A program made the translations under genes and the position numbers. From contig JAFSYY010000020.1 in assembly GCA_017455845.1 (NCBI GenBank), forward strand, positions 1 to 32,236: 32,236 bases of DNA, read 5' to 3'. The notes beneath the pieces were generated by a model, which was given only the letters and a program-made list of their open reading frames with translations, was not told the DNA's origin and made no database searches. This stretch comes from Prevotella sp. Lineage in GTDB: Bacteria > Bacteroidota > Bacteroidia > Bacteroidales > Bacteroidaceae. Below are positions 8,135-15,471 of the stretch, in pieces (within the stretch, counting starts at the first letter, position 1; each line of letters begins with the position of its first letter).

Positions 8135-8767
8135 TTATTTTTTCCTAATGATTGTCAGTCCGTCGCGAAGAGGCAGCATCACCTGTTCTACACGGCTGTC
8201 CTGCGCCACATGGTCGTTAAACCGGCGGATGCCCATCGTCTGCTGGTCGTGGTCGTAGGCCGGGTCTGTCACATGGCCGTCCCAGAGCGTGTTGTCCGCC
8301 AGTATAAAGCCGCCGGGCTTCATCAGCGTGAGCACCGTCTCGTAGGTCTCGACGTAGGTGCGCTTGTCGCCGTCGATGAACGCCATGTCAAACGCAATGC
8401 CCAACTTCGGGGCCTCGGTGATGGCATCGCCGACGATGAACGCTATCTTGTCGGCCACGGGCGAGTGCTCTATCCACGGTCGGGTGAAGTCCTCCTGTTC
8501 GTCGTTGATCTCGAAGGTATATACCTTGCCGCCGTCGTCCAGCCCCTCGGCCATGCAGATGGCGCTATAGCCGCTGAAGGTCCCCACCTCCAGGATGTTC
8601 TTCGGCCTGATCATCTGCACCAGCATCTTCAGCAGCCGGCCCTGCAGATGTCCGCTGGCCATGCGCCCGTGCAGCATATAGATGTTGGTGGCACGCCACA
8701 GGCGGTACAGATAGTCCGGCTCCGGCTCTGTGTGAGCGAGGACGTAGTTAAACAATTCACAATTCAC
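8135..8767 (-). CDS. Class I SAM-dependent O-methyltransferase (COMT-like)
   Basis: The 210-residue protein shows the SAM-binding motif LEVGTFSGYSAICMA (about residues 79-93), the acidic ribose contact FEIND, and the metal/substrate motif FIDGDK with GGFILADNTLWDG, as in the metal-dependent O-methyltransferase 3 family. The conserved body begins at YVLAHTEPEP, so little N-terminus is missing. The start used is a GTG at 8767 lying inside a (CAATTCA)3 heptamer array; the first codons (MNCELF) come from that repeat, and an upstream in-phase ATG at 8774 is in another frame. The methyl acceptor is unknown. It lies within the aroQ-rbfA operon. Confidence 0.87.
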   Translation of the reverse strand: MNCELFNYVLAHTEPEPDYLYRLWRATNIYMLHGRMASGHLQGRLLKMLVQMIRPKNILEVGTFSGYSAICMAEGLDDGGKVYTFEINDEQEDFTRPWIEHSPVADKIAFIVGDAITEAPKLGIAFDMAFIDGDKRTYVETYETVLTLMKPGGFILADNTLWDGHVTDPAYDHDQQTMGIRRFNDHVAQDSRVEQVMLPLRDGLTIIRKK

Positions 8768-8774
8768 AATTCAT
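8753..8774. repeat. Heptamer array (CAATTCA)3 at the O-methyltransferase start
   Basis: Three exact CAATTCA units overlap the 5' end of the O-methyltransferase gene and supply its GTG start and first codons. It abuts the hairpin tail of the neighbouring AGTGAAG element. Confidence 0.85.
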
Positions 8775-8877
8775 GCGGTAGCCGCTCGGCTTTGCCGCTT
8801 TTACAAAGCGTAGCGACTAAAAGAAATTCTTCACTCTTCACTCTTCACTCTTCAATTTTCACTCTTCACTCTTCACT
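8774..8877 (-). repeat. AGTGAAG composite element, long form, between aroQ and O-methyltransferase
   Basis: Read on the minus strand, seven heptamers (8877 to 8829; AGTGAAG with one ATTGAAG and one AGTGAAA) start inside the 3' end of aroQ, give it its final codons and stop, and are followed by the full hairpin tail (8828-8774). Array orientation matches the transcription direction. Confidence 0.88.
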
Positions 8878-9284
8878 ATGGACTCAATCGCCAGTCGGTA
8901 CGAGTCGAGTCCGAAGCCGCAGATCACGCCCTTGCAGGCGGCAGAGATCATAGACCTGTGGCGGAACTCCTCGCGCTGGTGCACATTAGAGATATGCACC
9001 TCGATGACGGGACATCTGAGCGAGCGGATGCAGTCGTGCAGGGCTATCGACGTGTGGGTGTAGGCTCCCGCGTTCAGCACGATGCCGTCGTATTGGAACC
9101 CCACCTCCTGCATCTTGTTGATCAGTTCGCCTTCCACATTACTCTGGTAGTAGTCTATCTGCACGTCGGGGTATCTGGCCTGCAGCAGCGGCAGGTAAGT
9201 CTCGAACGACTCGCTGCCGTAGATGCCCGGCTCGCGCACCCCCAGCAGGTTCAGGTTTGGACCGTTGATAATCTGTATTTTCAT
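8859..9284 (-). CDS. aroQ: Type II 3-dehydroquinate dehydratase
   Basis: The 141-residue protein starts MKIQIINGPNLNLLG, the classical type II DHQase N-terminus, so the ATG at 9284 is chosen; the open frame reaches upstream past the promoter. Other motifs are the catalytic loop tyrosine region (REPGIYG), DYYQSNVEGELI, VLNAGAYTHTSIALHD and EVHISNVHQREEFRH. It dehydrates 3-dehydroquinate in the shikimate pathway and normally forms dodecamers. The last residues, VKSEE-stop, are encoded by the AGTGAAG heptamer array rather than by conserved sequence. First gene of a minus-strand operon with a clear promoter just upstream. Confidence 0.94.
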   Translation of the reverse strand: MKIQIINGPNLNLLGVREPGIYGSESFETYLPLLQARYPDVQIDYYQSNVEGELINKMQEVGFQYDGIVLNAGAYTHTSIALHDCIRSLRCPVIEVHISNVHQREEFRHRSMISAACKGVICGFGLDSYRLAIESIVKSEE

Positions 9285-9305
9285 CTTTTTCTTATTTCTT
9301 CGGTG

Positions 9306-9336
9306 CAAAGTTACAAAAAGTTGTGGGCAAAACAAA
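9306..9336 (-). promoter_or_regulatory. Bacteroidota-type promoter for the aroQ operon
   Basis: On the minus strand TTTG (9336-9333), 19 bp, then TAACTTTG (9313-9306), followed by CACC. This fits the Bacteroidota sigma-ABfr consensus TTTG-N19-21-TAnnTTTG. Transcription would start around 9299, giving a leader of about 15 nt to the aroQ ATG. Confidence 0.8.
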
Positions 9337-9388
9337 GAAACTGATGGTTAAATGTTGTCTTTTCAGCGATTATTTGCTGAAAATATTG

Positions 9389-9396
9389 TATTTTTG
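9389..9396 (+). promoter_or_regulatory. Possible -7 box upstream of the 50-residue ORF
   Basis: TATTTTTG followed by C matches TAnnTTTG. No well-spaced -33 TTTG is present (one lies only 12 bp upstream). A small inverted repeat, TCAGC/GCTGA, surrounds 9363-9380. A second weaker candidate, TATCGTTG, is at 9489. Confidence 0.4.
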
Positions 9397-9519
9397 CAGC
9401 ATCCTATATGTGCAAGAACCGCAACCAGAACAAGGAAAGATGTGACACAAAAATGATGTGATTGTTTGGCGGTTTGAGGAATAATTCGTATCGTTGCACC
9501 AATAAAACACAGATGAACT

Positions 9520-9672
9520 ATGGCAAGAAAATATCCGATAGGCATTCAATCCCTACATCAGCAGCAGCACATCATCTGCTCCAGCCCCGGCGGAATGAGC
9601 GGACAGACGCTCAACACGTATTGTGGCAGCAGCAACACCGCAACCGACGAAGACGACGATGCCATCTGGTAA
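9520..9672 (+). CDS. Possible small peptide, 50 residues, acidic tail
   Basis: ATG at 9520 opens a frame ending at TAA 9672: it begins MARKYPIGIQS, carries CSSPGGMSG in the middle and ends DEDDDAIW. The overall plan (basic start, SSPGG, acidic C-terminus ending in Trp) recalls short Bacteroidales peptides of unknown function. The first eleven residues alternatively resemble the start of AAA-ATPase-like/PD-(D/E)XK proteins, in which case this would be a decayed fragment. It stands alone between the aroQ promoter and the convergent GH3 gene 26 bp away. I do not know its function. Confidence 0.35.
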   Translation: MARKYPIGIQSLHQQQHIICSSPGGMSGQTLNTYCGSSNTATDEDDDAIW

Positions 9673-9698
9673 TGACGAACAGGGACGCCCACCTTTTC

Positions 9699-12176
9699 CT
9701 ATTGTCTGAGCAGGTTCATCTTTGTGTGTAGCGGCAAGGCTTGAGAGACCTTTTCGGTATAGCCGTCTAACTTCACAGTAGTACGCTGACGGATGTCGGC
9801 ACTGCTGGCACCGACGAGCACCTCGTAGGTGCCAGGCTCTACCACCCACTGGCTGTCGGCCTCGGAGAAGGAGGCGAGGTCGCGCTGGGCGATGGTCATG
9901 GTCAGCGTCTGGCTCTCGCCGGGCTGCAGGCTGCGTGTCTTGGCAAAGGAGCGCAGTTCCTTGGCGGGCTTCTCTAACCGGGTCATGGGATTGTTGTCAT
10001 GCTGGGAAGCGTGACCTCCTATATTGGGTGCTGCCACATAGACCTGCGCCACCTCCTTGCCGGCATACGTGCCTGTGTTTTTCACCGTCACGGTCACTTC
10101 GATATTTCCGTTTTTCAGCACTCTGGCCTTCATATTTTCATACCCGAAGGTGGTGTAACTCAGGCCATAGCCGAAGGGATAGGCCACGCGGCGGCCGAAG
10201 GTATCGAAAAAGCGGTAGCCCACGTAGATGTCCTCCTCATGGTTGGTGAAGTTGACACCTTTCATGCGCTGGCCGTACATCTTCTCCGAGAGGTTATAGT
10301 AAGGCGGCTCCTGCGGGAAATTAGCAGTCGAGGCATGGTCGGTGGCGGCGATGGGCCATGTCATGGTGAGTTTGCCGGAGGGGTTCTGCCTGCCGGTGAG
10401 CACGTCGGCCACGCTGTTGCCGCCCTCCTGTCCGGGCTGCCAGGCCACGAGGATGGCGTCGGCATAGTCGCGCCATGATGCCGTCTCGATGACCGAGCCG
10501 CTGTTGATGATCACGACGACAGGCTTGCCGGCGGCATGGAAGGCGTTGGCGACGCGTGTCAGCATGTCGCGCTCCATCTGCGAGAGGTTGAACTCGCCCT
10601 CGATAGCGCGGTCGATGCCCTCGCCGGCCTGTCGGCCAATGGTGATGATGGCGGCGTCGGCCTGGCGCAACTCATGCTGGATGCAGCGGTCGGTAATCTC
10701 TATCTCGTCGAGTTTGGGCTGTCCCTGGTCGAGGAACCACATCTCGGGGTTCTTGTCGATGCGCAGTTTCTTGCGGGCATATTTCACGTAGTCCTGATAG
10801 ATCTCTGTGAGGGCCGGCGTGGTGCTGATGCCGTTGTTTTTCAGTCCTGTCACCATATCGACCACGTAGGGCACGTTGACGCTGCCCGAGCCGAGACCGC
10901 CGGAAAGGAAGTCGTAGGAGTTGACGCCGAAGAGGGCCACGGTCTTCACGGCGGGGCCGAAGGGCAGGGTGGAGGGGGCGGCGCTTCCTGCGGGAAAACC
11001 GCCGGACACGGACGCAGCGGAGGGGGCGGCGCTTCCTGCGGGAAAACTGCCGGACACGGACGCGGCGGCATTTTTCAGCAATACCATGCCCTCGGTGCTG
11101 CTCTGGCGGGTGATGGCGGCATGGGCTTTGGTGTCGGGTTTGTTGCTGAACTGATAGCCTTTGAAGCGCGGTGTCTTGACGATATACTCCAGCATGCGGC
11201 GCACGTTACGGTCAACGTCGTCCATCTTCAGACGACCACCCTTCACGGCCTCTATGATGTCGTTGGCCTGTGCGGGATAGCCCGGCATCATCAGGTCGTT
11301 GCCGGCGGCGACTTCCTGCTCGGTGGGCAGGTCGTGGCGTTTGCCAATCCAGTCGGTCATCACGATGCCCTGGTAGCCCCAGTCATTGCGCAGCACGGCG
11401 GTGAGCAGGTCCTTGTTGTTCATGGAGTAGACGCCGTTGATCTTGTTGTACGACGACATGATGGTCCAGGGATTGCTCTCGCGCACCACACGCTCGAAGC
11501 CACGGAGGTAGATCTCGCGCAGGGCACGCGTAGAGACGTTCTCACTCACGCGGGTACGGTCGCTCTCCTGTGAGTTCACGGCAAAGTGTTTGATGCTCAC
11601 GCCCACGCCCTGGCTCTGTATGCCCTTCACACAGGCAGCACCAATCATGCCCGTCACCAGCGGGTCCTCGCTATAGTACTCGAAGTTACGGCCGCAGAGC
11701 GGGTTGCGGTGGATGTTGAGGCCAGGTCCGAGGATGACGTCGCAGCCATACTCCAGCGTCTCGTTGCCAATGGCCCGTCCCACCTGCTCCACCAGTTCGG
11801 TGTTCCAGGTGCAGGCCAGGCAGGTGCCTACGGGGAAGCCCGTGGCATAGAAGGTCTGGTCGGTGCCCTCGCGCCTGGCATTGATATGCACGCCGGCAGG
11901 GCCGTCGCAGAGTACGGTGGCGGGGATGCCCAGGCGTGGTATGGCCACGGTGATGCCTGCGGCACCGGCCACGAGTTTTTTCTGCTGTCCGAGCATAGCG
12001 CCGCTGCCAATGAAGCCGTCGTTGCCACCGCCCACCATCAACTGGGCTTTCTCCTCCAGGGTCATGGCAGCCAATACCTGGTCGATGTTATCTGCACTGA
12101 GTCGGGGTGCCTCCTGTGCCGAGGCGAGCATGAATGGAGTTATCATACAAAACAATAAAAGACAATACTTTTTCAT
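9699..12176 (-). CDS. Glycoside hydrolase family 3 beta-glucosidase (secreted)
   Basis: The 825-residue protein has a signal peptide (MKKYCLLLFCMITPFMLASA). The GH3 N-terminal barrel contains CDGPAGVHI, GPGLNIHRNPLCGRNFEY, KHFAVNSQE and the nucleophile loop GIVMTDWIG (Asp275). The alpha/beta sandwich domain follows (LFGVNSYDFLSGGLGSG, IITIGRQAGEG), and a fibronectin III-like domain closes the protein (KNTGTYAGKEVAQVYV). It would release terminal beta-linked glucose or xylose from oligosaccharides in the periplasm; specificity is not deducible. Between the two catalytic domains a 48-bp repeat adds two copies of an Ala/Ser/Gly/Pro linker. It lies downstream of the YqiA-like gene across a long heptamer array. 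Confidence 0.92.
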   Translation of the reverse strand: MKKYCLLLFCMITPFMLASAQEAPRLSADNIDQVLAAMTLEEKAQLMVGGGNDGFIGSGAMLGQQKKLVAGAAGITVAIPRLGIPATVLCDGPAGVHINARREGTDQTFYATGFPVGTCLACTWNTELVEQVGRAIGNETLEYGCDVILGPGLNIHRNPLCGRNFEYYSEDPLVTGMIGAACVKGIQSQGVGVSIKHFAVNSQESDRTRVSENVSTRALREIYLRGFERVVRESNPWTIMSSYNKINGVYSMNNKDLLTAVLRNDWGYQGIVMTDWIGKRHDLPTEQEVAAGNDLMMPGYPAQANDIIEAVKGGRLKMDDVDRNVRRMLEYIVKTPRFKGYQFSNKPDTKAHAAITRQSSTEGMVLLKNAAASVSGSFPAGSAAPSAASVSGGFPAGSAAPSTLPFGPAVKTVALFGVNSYDFLSGGLGSGSVNVPYVVDMVTGLKNNGISTTPALTEIYQDYVKYARKKLRIDKNPEMWFLDQGQPKLDEIEITDRCIQHELRQADAAIITIGRQAGEGIDRAIEGEFNLSQMERDMLTRVANAFHAAGKPVVVIINSGSVIETASWRDYADAILVAWQPGQEGGNSVADVLTGRQNPSGKLTMTWPIAATDHASTANFPQEPPYYNLSEKMYGQRMKGVNFTNHEEDIYVGYRFFDTFGRRVAYPFGYGLSYTTFGYENMKARVLKNGNIEVTVTVKNTGTYAGKEVAQVYVAAPNIGGHASQHDNNPMTRLEKPAKELRSFAKTRSLQPGESQTLTMTIAQRDLASFSEADSQWVVEPGTYEVLVGASSADIRQRTTVKLDGYTEKVSQALPLHTKMNLLRQ
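10971..11066 (-). repeat. 48-bp direct tandem repeat inside the GH3 gene
   Basis: Two 48-bp copies (10971-11018, 11019-11066) differ at two positions and encode two 16-residue linker repeats (SVSGGFPAGSAAPSAA type). The length is divisible by three, so the frame is kept. Confidence 0.85.
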
Positions 12177-12192
12177 AATTGATATTTTATTT

Positions 12193-12276
12193 CATTCTTC
12201 ATTCTTCACTCTTCACTCTTCACTTTTCACTCTTCACTCTTCACTTTTCACTTTTCACTCTTCACTTTTCACTGTC
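12193..12276 (-). repeat. Heptamer array of AGTGAAG/AGTGAAA/AATGAAG type, 11-12 units
   Basis: Read on the plus strand the units are CATTCTT (2), then CACTCTT and CACTTTT mixed, ending at CACTGTC. It fills the spacer between the esterase gene and the GH3 gene and overlaps the esterase stop codon (CAG-TGA). It is the only long AGTGAAG-type array here without the hairpin tail. Confidence 0.88.
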
Positions 12277-13330
12277 CTCCGAGTCTTGAGAAATACTCGA
12301 TGATGTCTTCCCACGTCTTGAAGGTGTCGGAACCGAAGTGCAGCAGCGTTGCCATGGTGTCGCCCTCTTTCTTCCGGCTGATGAGGTAGTCGCCATAGAG
12401 CAGGTCGCGGCGCGGGGTATAGATGGTGTGGCGCCAGGCCGGCACGCTGATATACTCCTCAAGCCATTGTCGGGTCGTTTCGTCGTTTGTTCGTTTATTC
12501 GTTTGGTCGATTACTGCTTTGGCTGTTTGTCCGGATGCCTCGCTCTCGTCGGCCACGAAATAGACCTGATAGTCCTCAATAAGCATCCGCACTGCTTTCT
12601 GGCTGCTGCTGGCAGGCTTTTCGTATGCATCTTTCAGTGTCTCTATACCTATATATATGATAGGCCGCTCGCGTTTCTCCTGACGGTCGTCAATCCAGCG
12701 GATCACGGGCAACACACCGTGCATAAACGAGCGGTCGTCCATGCGGTGCTCGCCATGGAAATGCGTGGCCAGCGGGTAATGCTCGCAAAACATATCGAAC
12801 GTATCTACCAAGTCGTCACGGTCGCCAAAGAGACCAACGATACGTCCACGCTCCGCGTCAAGGGCCTCACCACTGAGGCCTGCCAGACCCGAGAAGCGAT
12901 GCTCGGATGCCTGTCGGTATTCTTTCACCAGCGCCTTATCCACATAGAACTGCTGCACGCCGTCCTGTCGCGGGTTCTGGAAGGTCTGCGTGCCCGTCAT
13001 GCCGTGCTGCTGCATGGTGTCGGCAATGCAGAGCGCGGGGTTCATGCAGATGCGGTCGAAGCCATAGAGTTGCTCAGTGTACATGCCGCCCATCGACGTG
13101 CCCAGTATCAGGTTGGGCTTCTCTTTCTCGCACAGTTCATGCAGCAGTGCCATGGCCTCCACGGGATGCACGGACAGGTCGGGTGCAATGACCCTGGCGT
13201 TGGGCATCACCGTGCGCAAACGTGTCACCGTGCCCGACTGTCCGGAAGAGCCGAAGCCGTGCACATATAATACCGTTTTCCCCTTCATGAGTTGGGGAAA
13301 CTGCTTTACATATTGATTCTGTTGTTCCAT
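12269..13330 (-). CDS. YqiA-type esterase fused to a C-terminal nucleotidase-like domain
   Basis: From the ATG at 13330 the protein has 353 residues. Residues about 15-220 form an alpha/beta hydrolase of the YqiA/UPF0227 type: LYVHGFGSSG, the nucleophile elbow LILGTSMGG (Ser79), GDRDDLVD and a late histidine in HRMDD. Residues about 225-353 (RPIIYIGIETLKDAY, YTPRRDLLYGDYLISR, FGSDTFKTWEDIIEYF) recall the C-terminal half of cytosolic 5'(3')-deoxyribonucleotidases, but no catalytic DxD is seen, so that part may be non-catalytic. The open frame extends to 13444, but a good -7 box at 13384-13391 makes the 13330 start better. Three 8-bp units near 12488-12511 encode a polar loop. Confidence 0.7.
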   Translation of the reverse strand: MEQQNQYVKQFPQLMKGKTVLYVHGFGSSGQSGTVTRLRTVMPNARVIAPDLSVHPVEAMALLHELCEKEKPNLILGTSMGGMYTEQLYGFDRICMNPALCIADTMQQHGMTGTQTFQNPRQDGVQQFYVDKALVKEYRQASEHRFSGLAGLSGEALDAERGRIVGLFGDRDDLVDTFDMFCEHYPLATHFHGEHRMDDRSFMHGVLPVIRWIDDRQEKRERPIIYIGIETLKDAYEKPASSSQKAVRMLIEDYQVYFVADESEASGQTAKAVIDQTNKRTNDETTRQWLEEYISVPAWRHTIYTPRRDLLYGDYLISRKKEGDTMATLLHFGSDTFKTWEDIIEYFSRLGGQ

Positions 13331-13383
13331 ATTTGCATTACATCCTTGCAACGCTAGGAAGCGTTGCCTACTACTTGCCGCTG

Positions 13384-13391
13384 CAAAGATA
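13384..13391 (-). promoter_or_regulatory. -7 box for the esterase gene
   Basis: Minus-strand TATCTTTG followed by CAGC matches the Bacteroidota -7 consensus about 54 bp upstream of the chosen ATG. A clear -33 TTTG is not seen. Confidence 0.6.
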
Positions 13392-13488
13392 ATATTTTTT
13401 CCTGATTTTCCATCATATCCCTGCAACTTTTTCGCAGTATGCAACGTCTAACGGATATAAAACAAGAACAATTAAACCCTATAGCGTT

Positions 13489-14220
13489 ATGAAAAGACAA
13501 GTTTTTTGTTTAATGACCGTTGTGCTCCTGATGTTTACTTCCTGCGTGAACTGCAACTGGGGCGAGAAGAGAACTCCCAGCAAGACACGTGCCGAGAAGG
13601 AGCAAAAGACGGAACCCTTTACGAAGATGGAAGTGAATGTGATGGGCCATGTGAAGATTGTGCAGGGGCAGGCTGACGACTACCGCGTGGTGCTGTCGGC
13701 TCCCGACAACTATCTGGACCTGTATGATTTTCATGTTGACGACGGCGAACTGGAGATAGACTTTGTGCGTGACAACATTAATATCGAGTCGGGCAAGGTG
13801 AACATCACCGTCTATACGCCCGTGCTTCGTGAACTGGAGAACGATGGCGTTTGCACCATCGAGGCCGACAGTCTGAAGGGCGACATGCTGAAAGTGGACA
13901 ACGAGGGTGTGGGTGCCATCAACCTGCGAGGCCTCGACATAGACAAGATTGCCGTGGAGTGCTCGGGCATCGGTGGCATCGAACTGCGTGGCGTGGCCAA
14001 CTGGGTGGACCTGGAGTGCAGCGGCGTTGGCGGCATCAATGCCAAGCACCTGAAGGCACGTCGTGTGAGAGGTGAGGTGAGCGGCGTTGGCGGTATTGAG
14101 TGCTATGCCTCCGATTCGCTAAAAGCCAAGGTTACTGGCGTTGGCTCGCTGAAATATGCTGGAAAGCCTGCTCACAAGCAACTGTCTCGTGACGGTGTCG
14201 GCAATATTGGTGAACTGTAA
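13489..14220 (+). CDS. Head-GIN domain (DUF2807) lipoprotein
   Basis: The 243-residue protein starts with a lipoprotein signal (lipobox LMFTSC). The body shows the repeated beta-helix pattern of the putative auto-transporter adhesin head-GIN domain: PFTKMEVNVMGHVKIVQG, then cycles of SGIGGIEL, SGVGGINA and SGVGGIEC. Such proteins are surface or periplasmic lipoproteins of unknown role, common in Bacteroidota. The gene is divergent from the esterase gene. No good plus-strand promoter was seen in the spacer. It is followed by an independent short RNA unit. Confidence 0.88.
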   Translation: MKRQVFCLMTVVLLMFTSCVNCNWGEKRTPSKTRAEKEQKTEPFTKMEVNVMGHVKIVQGQADDYRVVLSAPDNYLDLYDFHVDDGELEIDFVRDNINIESGKVNITVYTPVLRELENDGVCTIEADSLKGDMLKVDNEGVGAINLRGLDIDKIAVECSGIGGIELRGVANWVDLECSGVGGINAKHLKARRVRGEVSGVGGIECYASDSLKAKVTGVGSLKYAGKPAHKQLSRDGVGNIGEL

Positions 14221-14287
14221 AAAAACGGCAATTTGAATTGATTTATGTCAATAAGTTATTAAATTAAAAGAAAAACACGCTAAAAAG

Positions 14288-14319
14288 TTTGCAACTGTAA
14301 GTAAAAGTGCGTAACTTTG
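14288..14319 (+). promoter_or_regulatory. Strong Bacteroidota promoter of a short RNA
   Basis: TTTG (14288-14291), 20 bp, TAACTTTG (14312-14319), then CAACG: a full match to the consensus with ideal spacing. No coding gene follows; a terminator hairpin lies only about 45 bp after the -7 box. Confidence 0.85.
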
Positions 14320-14325
14320 CAACGT

Positions 14326-14387
14326 GTTTTTCATAGTATTAGATTTAAGGTTAACAAAGGTTGGGTCACGGCGGTGACCCTTTTTTT
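14326..14387 (+). ncRNA. Putative small RNA of about 60 nt (promoter-to-terminator unit)
   Basis: The start is inferred about 7 nt after the -7 box, and the end is the T-run of the hairpin. The body contains CATAGTATTAGATTTAAGG and GGTTAACAAAGG and no useful reading frame. Bacteroidales-1 RNA (Rfam) was defined as a promoter-to-terminator unit in this order, so this could be a member or a relative; I cannot confirm the match by eye. The next gene downstream is convergent, so this is not a leader. Confidence 0.55.
14363..14387 (+). terminator. Intrinsic terminator
   Basis: The stem GGGTCAC / GTGACCC (14363-14369 / 14374-14380) with loop GGCG is followed by seven T's. It ends the short RNA. 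Confidence 0.9.
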
Positions 14388-14451
14388 GTTATATACCCCC
14401 TTCTTTTTGGGGCAGTCGATATTCCTGTGTATACAGTCTAAATTGTGCGCA

Positions 14452-14606
14452 GCCGCTCCCCTCCCTTCCGCTCGACCGCTTGCGGGCGCTTGCTACCAGC
14501 GGGACGCAAGAAGGGGAGGGGTTGGGGTGGGGTCTGTATCTTACTATCACTGAACAGGTTAGTCACCCCACCCCTGCCCCTCCCCTACAAGGGAGGGGAG
14601 TGCCAT
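14452..14606. repeat. GC-rich double inverted repeat (CCCCTCCC / GGGAGGGG)
   Basis: The left half runs from CCCTCCCTTCCGC through a GC-rich insert with GACCGCTTGCGGGC to GGGGAGGGGTTGGGGTGGGG. The right half is CCCCACCCCTGCCCCTCCCC, then CTACAAGGGAGGGGAG. The two halves are mutually complementary and each is internally palindromic. It lies in a gene-free stretch between the short RNA and the convergent amidase gene. Confidence 0.75.
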
Positions 14607-14647
14607 GCGGCGTCATGCACCGGAAATATCGACTGATCCTTATTTTG

Positions 14648-15433
14648 TCATAATGAGAAATGATCGGCATCCCGCAGGACGGGGAATTTCTTGCGGAAGG
14701 CAGTGAGTCGCTCCATGTCGAGAGACGCTTTGGCGATGCTTTCCTCATTGTCCGGACATGCAGCGATGGTCTTGCCGTATGCATCGATGACCACCGAGCC
14801 GCCGCAATAGTGGCAGTTTGGGTCGCTGCCTACACGGTTGACACCTATGACGAAGCACTGGTTTTCCAAGGCGCGGGCCTTGAGCAGCGTGTGCCATACG
14901 TCGATGCGCGACGCAGGCCAGTTGGCCACGTAGATGGCGGCATCATAATCCTGGCGAGACGACAGCGGGGTGTCGGCATCAACGGCACTGCTGTTGCGGC
15001 TCCATACGGGGAAGCGCAGGTCGTAGCACACCTGTAGCAGGAAGCGCACGCCGCGCCACGCCACGACGACGCGCCTGTTGCCCGGCGCATAGGCATCGGT
15101 CTCGCCGGCATAGCCGAAGAGATGACGCTTGTCGTAGTAGTCGTAACTGCCGTCGGGGCGCACGAAGAACAGGCGGTTGTGGTCGGTGGCAATACTCGCG
15201 GCAAAGGCGGCATCTTTCTCCTTGGCCTGTGCCTGCAGCCATGAGAGGGGGGAGGAAGGAGGAGGGAGGTGGGAGGATGAGGGAGGCTCCTGTGCCATGA
15301 AGCCGGTGGCGAAGGTCTCTGCCAGCACATAGAGGTCGGCACCCGACTGTTTGTCAAGCATCATGGTGAGGTGATTGAGGTTCTCCTCAATATCACCCCA
15401 CCTGATGTCGTGTTGTATGATAGCGATGGTCAT
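14648..15433 (-). CDS. Carbon-nitrogen hydrolase (nitrilase superfamily, omega-amidase-like)
   Basis: The 261-residue protein carries the nitrilase triad: Glu39 in LAETFATGF, Lys102 in YDKRHLFGYAG and Cys136 in LLQVCYDLRFPVW, plus the family signatures NWPASRIDVWHTLLKARA and GVNRVG. It resembles YafV/Nit2 omega-amidases, which hydrolyse alpha-ketoglutaramate and related omega-amides; the exact substrate is an inference. Residues 49-65 (EPPSSSHLPPPSSPLSW) are a low-complexity insert encoded by GGAGGNN heptamers. It follows the GH98 gene by 38 bp and may be transcribed with it, though the functions are unrelated. Confidence 0.9.
   Translation of the reverse strand: MTIAIIQHDIRWGDIEENLNHLTMMLDKQSGADLYVLAETFATGFMAQEPPSSSHLPPPSSPLSWLQAQAKEKDAAFAASIATDHNRLFFVRPDGSYDYYDKRHLFGYAGETDAYAPGNRRVVVAWRGVRFLLQVCYDLRFPVWSRNSSAVDADTPLSSRQDYDAAIYVANWPASRIDVWHTLLKARALENQCFVIGVNRVGSDPNCHYCGGSVVIDAYGKTIAACPDNEESIAKASLDMERLTAFRKKFPVLRDADHFSL
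15251..15285 (-). repeat. Heptamer array (GGAGGNN) inside the amidase gene
   Basis: Plus-strand units GGAGGAA, GGAGGAG, GGAGGTG and GGAGGAT, then a degenerate unit, lie between the catalytic Glu and Lys motifs. The array keeps the frame and encodes Pro/Ser residues. Confidence 0.75.
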
Positions 15434-15471
15434 TGACGTCGGCTAATGGTTGTTATGGTCATTGTCCGTGG

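Noticed and set aside
10536..11573. 345-codon plus-strand ORF over the GH3 gene
   Set aside because: Antisense shadow with repetitive His/Val/Ala composition; the minus-strand GH3 motifs are continuous.
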